Program-made: the position numbers and the translations under genes
Part shown: in pieces, positions 63,379 through 64,000 of the stretch
Layout: each line of letters opens with the position of its first letter
Numbering within the stretch: the stretch's first letter is position 1
DNA from: Streptomyces musisoli
GTDB taxonomy: Bacteria; Actinomycetota; Actinomycetes; Streptomycetales; Streptomycetaceae
Assembly (NCBI RefSeq): GCF_016741855.1
Contig: NZ_JAERRH010000020.1
Location: forward strand, 1 to 64,000
Direction of reading: 5' to 3'
Length of the DNA: 64,000 bases
Notes under the pieces: model-generated
The model's database searches: none
Told to the model about the DNA's origin: nothing
The model's input: only the letters and a program-made list of their open reading frames with translations

Positions 63379-64000
63379 ATGCGAGCCCTGCGAATACTCC
63401 TGATCGTCGTCGTGGTCCTGGGCGCGCTGTTCGTCATCGTGGACCGGGTGGCCGTGCACTTCGCGGAGGGCGAGGCCGCGGACAAGCTGAAGTCCACGGA
63501 GAACCTGGCCTCCACCCCGGACGTGGACATCAAGGGCTTCCCGTTCCTCACCCAGGTCGCCGGCGGCTCCCTGGACGACGTCGAGGTCGGCATCGACGAC
63601 TACGAGGCGGAGACGGGGAAGGCCGGCCAGACCATCCGGATCGACGACCTGAAGGCCGACATGAAGGGCGTCGAGTTCTCCGGCGACTACAGCTCCGCCA
63701 CCGCGGCCACCGCGACCGGCACGGCGACGGTCTCCTACTCCGAGCTGCTGAAGACCGCCAAGTCCGAGCCGACCGAGGTCGCCCCCGGCATCACGGCCAA
63801 GGTCGTCGGCCTCTCCGACGGCGGCAACGGGAAGATCAAGGTCGCGGTGGAGGGCACGGTGTCGTCCCTGGGGATCAAGCAGACCGTGTCCGTGCTCAGC
63901 TCCGTGAGCGTGGTGAACAACAAGGTCGAGGTCCACGCGGACTCCCTGCCGAAGCTGGGCAGCACCGCGATCGCCGAGGACCGCATCCGCACGATCACCG
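63379..64000 (+). CDS. LmeA/DUF2993-type phospholipid-binding protein (partial)
   Basis: At least 207 aa, running off the window edge. N-terminal signal anchor LRILLIVVVVLGALFVIVDRVAVHF, followed by the DUF2993 fold: VDIKGFPFLTQVAGGSLDDVEVGIDDYEAE and IRIDDLKADMKGVEFSGDYS. Mycobacterial LmeA binds phosphatidylinositides in mannan/arabinan synthesis. Start ATG following GGGGGAACCACC. No stop in the window. Confidence 0.85.
   Translation, partial: MRALRILLIVVVVLGALFVIVDRVAVHFAEGEAADKLKSTENLASTPDVDIKGFPFLTQVAGGSLDDVEVGIDDYEAETGKAGQTIRIDDLKADMKGVEFSGDYSSATAATATGTATVSYSELLKTAKSEPTEVAPGITAKVVGLSDGGNGKIKVAVEGTVSSLGIKQTVSVLSSVSVVNNKVEVHADSLPKLGSTAIAEDRIRTIT

Overview
The window is chromosomal DNA of a Streptomyces-type actinomycete. 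It has very high G+C with strong G/C preference at third codon positions, and GTG as well as ATG starts. It carries Streptomyces core genes: MsiK, the PhoR-PhoP/PhoU phosphate system, a CarD-IspD-IspF-CysS-RlmB block, MshA, the WhiG anti-sigma factor RsiG and the nickel regulator Nur. Gene content and order match what I recall of the S. coelicolor SCO4170s-SCO4240s region in inverted orientation. Nothing points to a plasmid, phage, transposon, CRISPR array or large biosynthetic cluster; the region reads as core chromosome with Streptomyces-specific insertions.

Layout. 0-9 kb: ArfB-type hydrolase, TerD, an M1 metallopeptidase, a pentapeptide-repeat protein, three oxidoreductases, a rhomboid-like membrane protein and tRNA-Thr(TGT). 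9-19 kb: msiK, a nucleotidyltransferase, then a minus-strand run doxX-rlmB-cysS-PPOX-ispF-ispD with carD beyond it. 19-24 kb: a DUF461-type lipoprotein, phoP-phoR divergent from phoU with a clear PHO box, a 51-residue Cys-rich peptide and an SCO4226-type nickel-binding protein. 24-28 kb: three STAS/GAF/ANTAR regulators, a stand-alone L7/L12 C-terminal domain and gpmA. 29-33 kb: two Stealth phosphotransferase genes in tandem. 33-47 kb: transporters, a Tat-exported beta-helix protein, ybjN-mshA, an NlpC/P60 hydrolase, a receiver-PP2C phosphatase, the XRE-hbhA-DUF2516 block, and a divergent MFS/LysR pair. 47-58 kb: a UvrA-like ABC protein facing a HelR/HelD-like ATPase, TetR, a double phosphotransferase, a HAD hydrolase and two paralogous GntR regulators. 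58-64 kb: rsiG, dtd, an operon of a 32-aa peptide, nitrobindin-like protein, nur and ygfZ, then DsrE, DUF3099 and an LmeA/DUF2993 protein that runs off the end.

How the genes fit together. Two blocks look like ancient actinobacterial gene order also recalled from Mycobacterium tuberculosis: HTH-hbhA-DUF2516 ... mshA-ybjN ... gpm1-senX3-regX3 (here phoR-phoP), and carD-ispD-ispF-cysS-rlmB. The genes lying between these conserved anchors are probably later insertions. Regulatory DNA is unusually readable: a PHO box, a 17-bp GntR palindrome present at two loci, and a TetR, an XRE and a LysR-type palindrome.

A recurrent odd feature is short GC-rich tandem repetition immediately after genes. In several places the 3' end of the gene, including its stop codon, has been duplicated downstream. 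The best candidates for undescribed biology are the twin-GntR/HAD/double-kinase/small-membrane-protein locus, the TetR-HelR-like/UvrA-like pair, and the Cys-rich microprotein beside the nickel-binding gene. Locus tags of other organisms cited here come from memory, not from a search.
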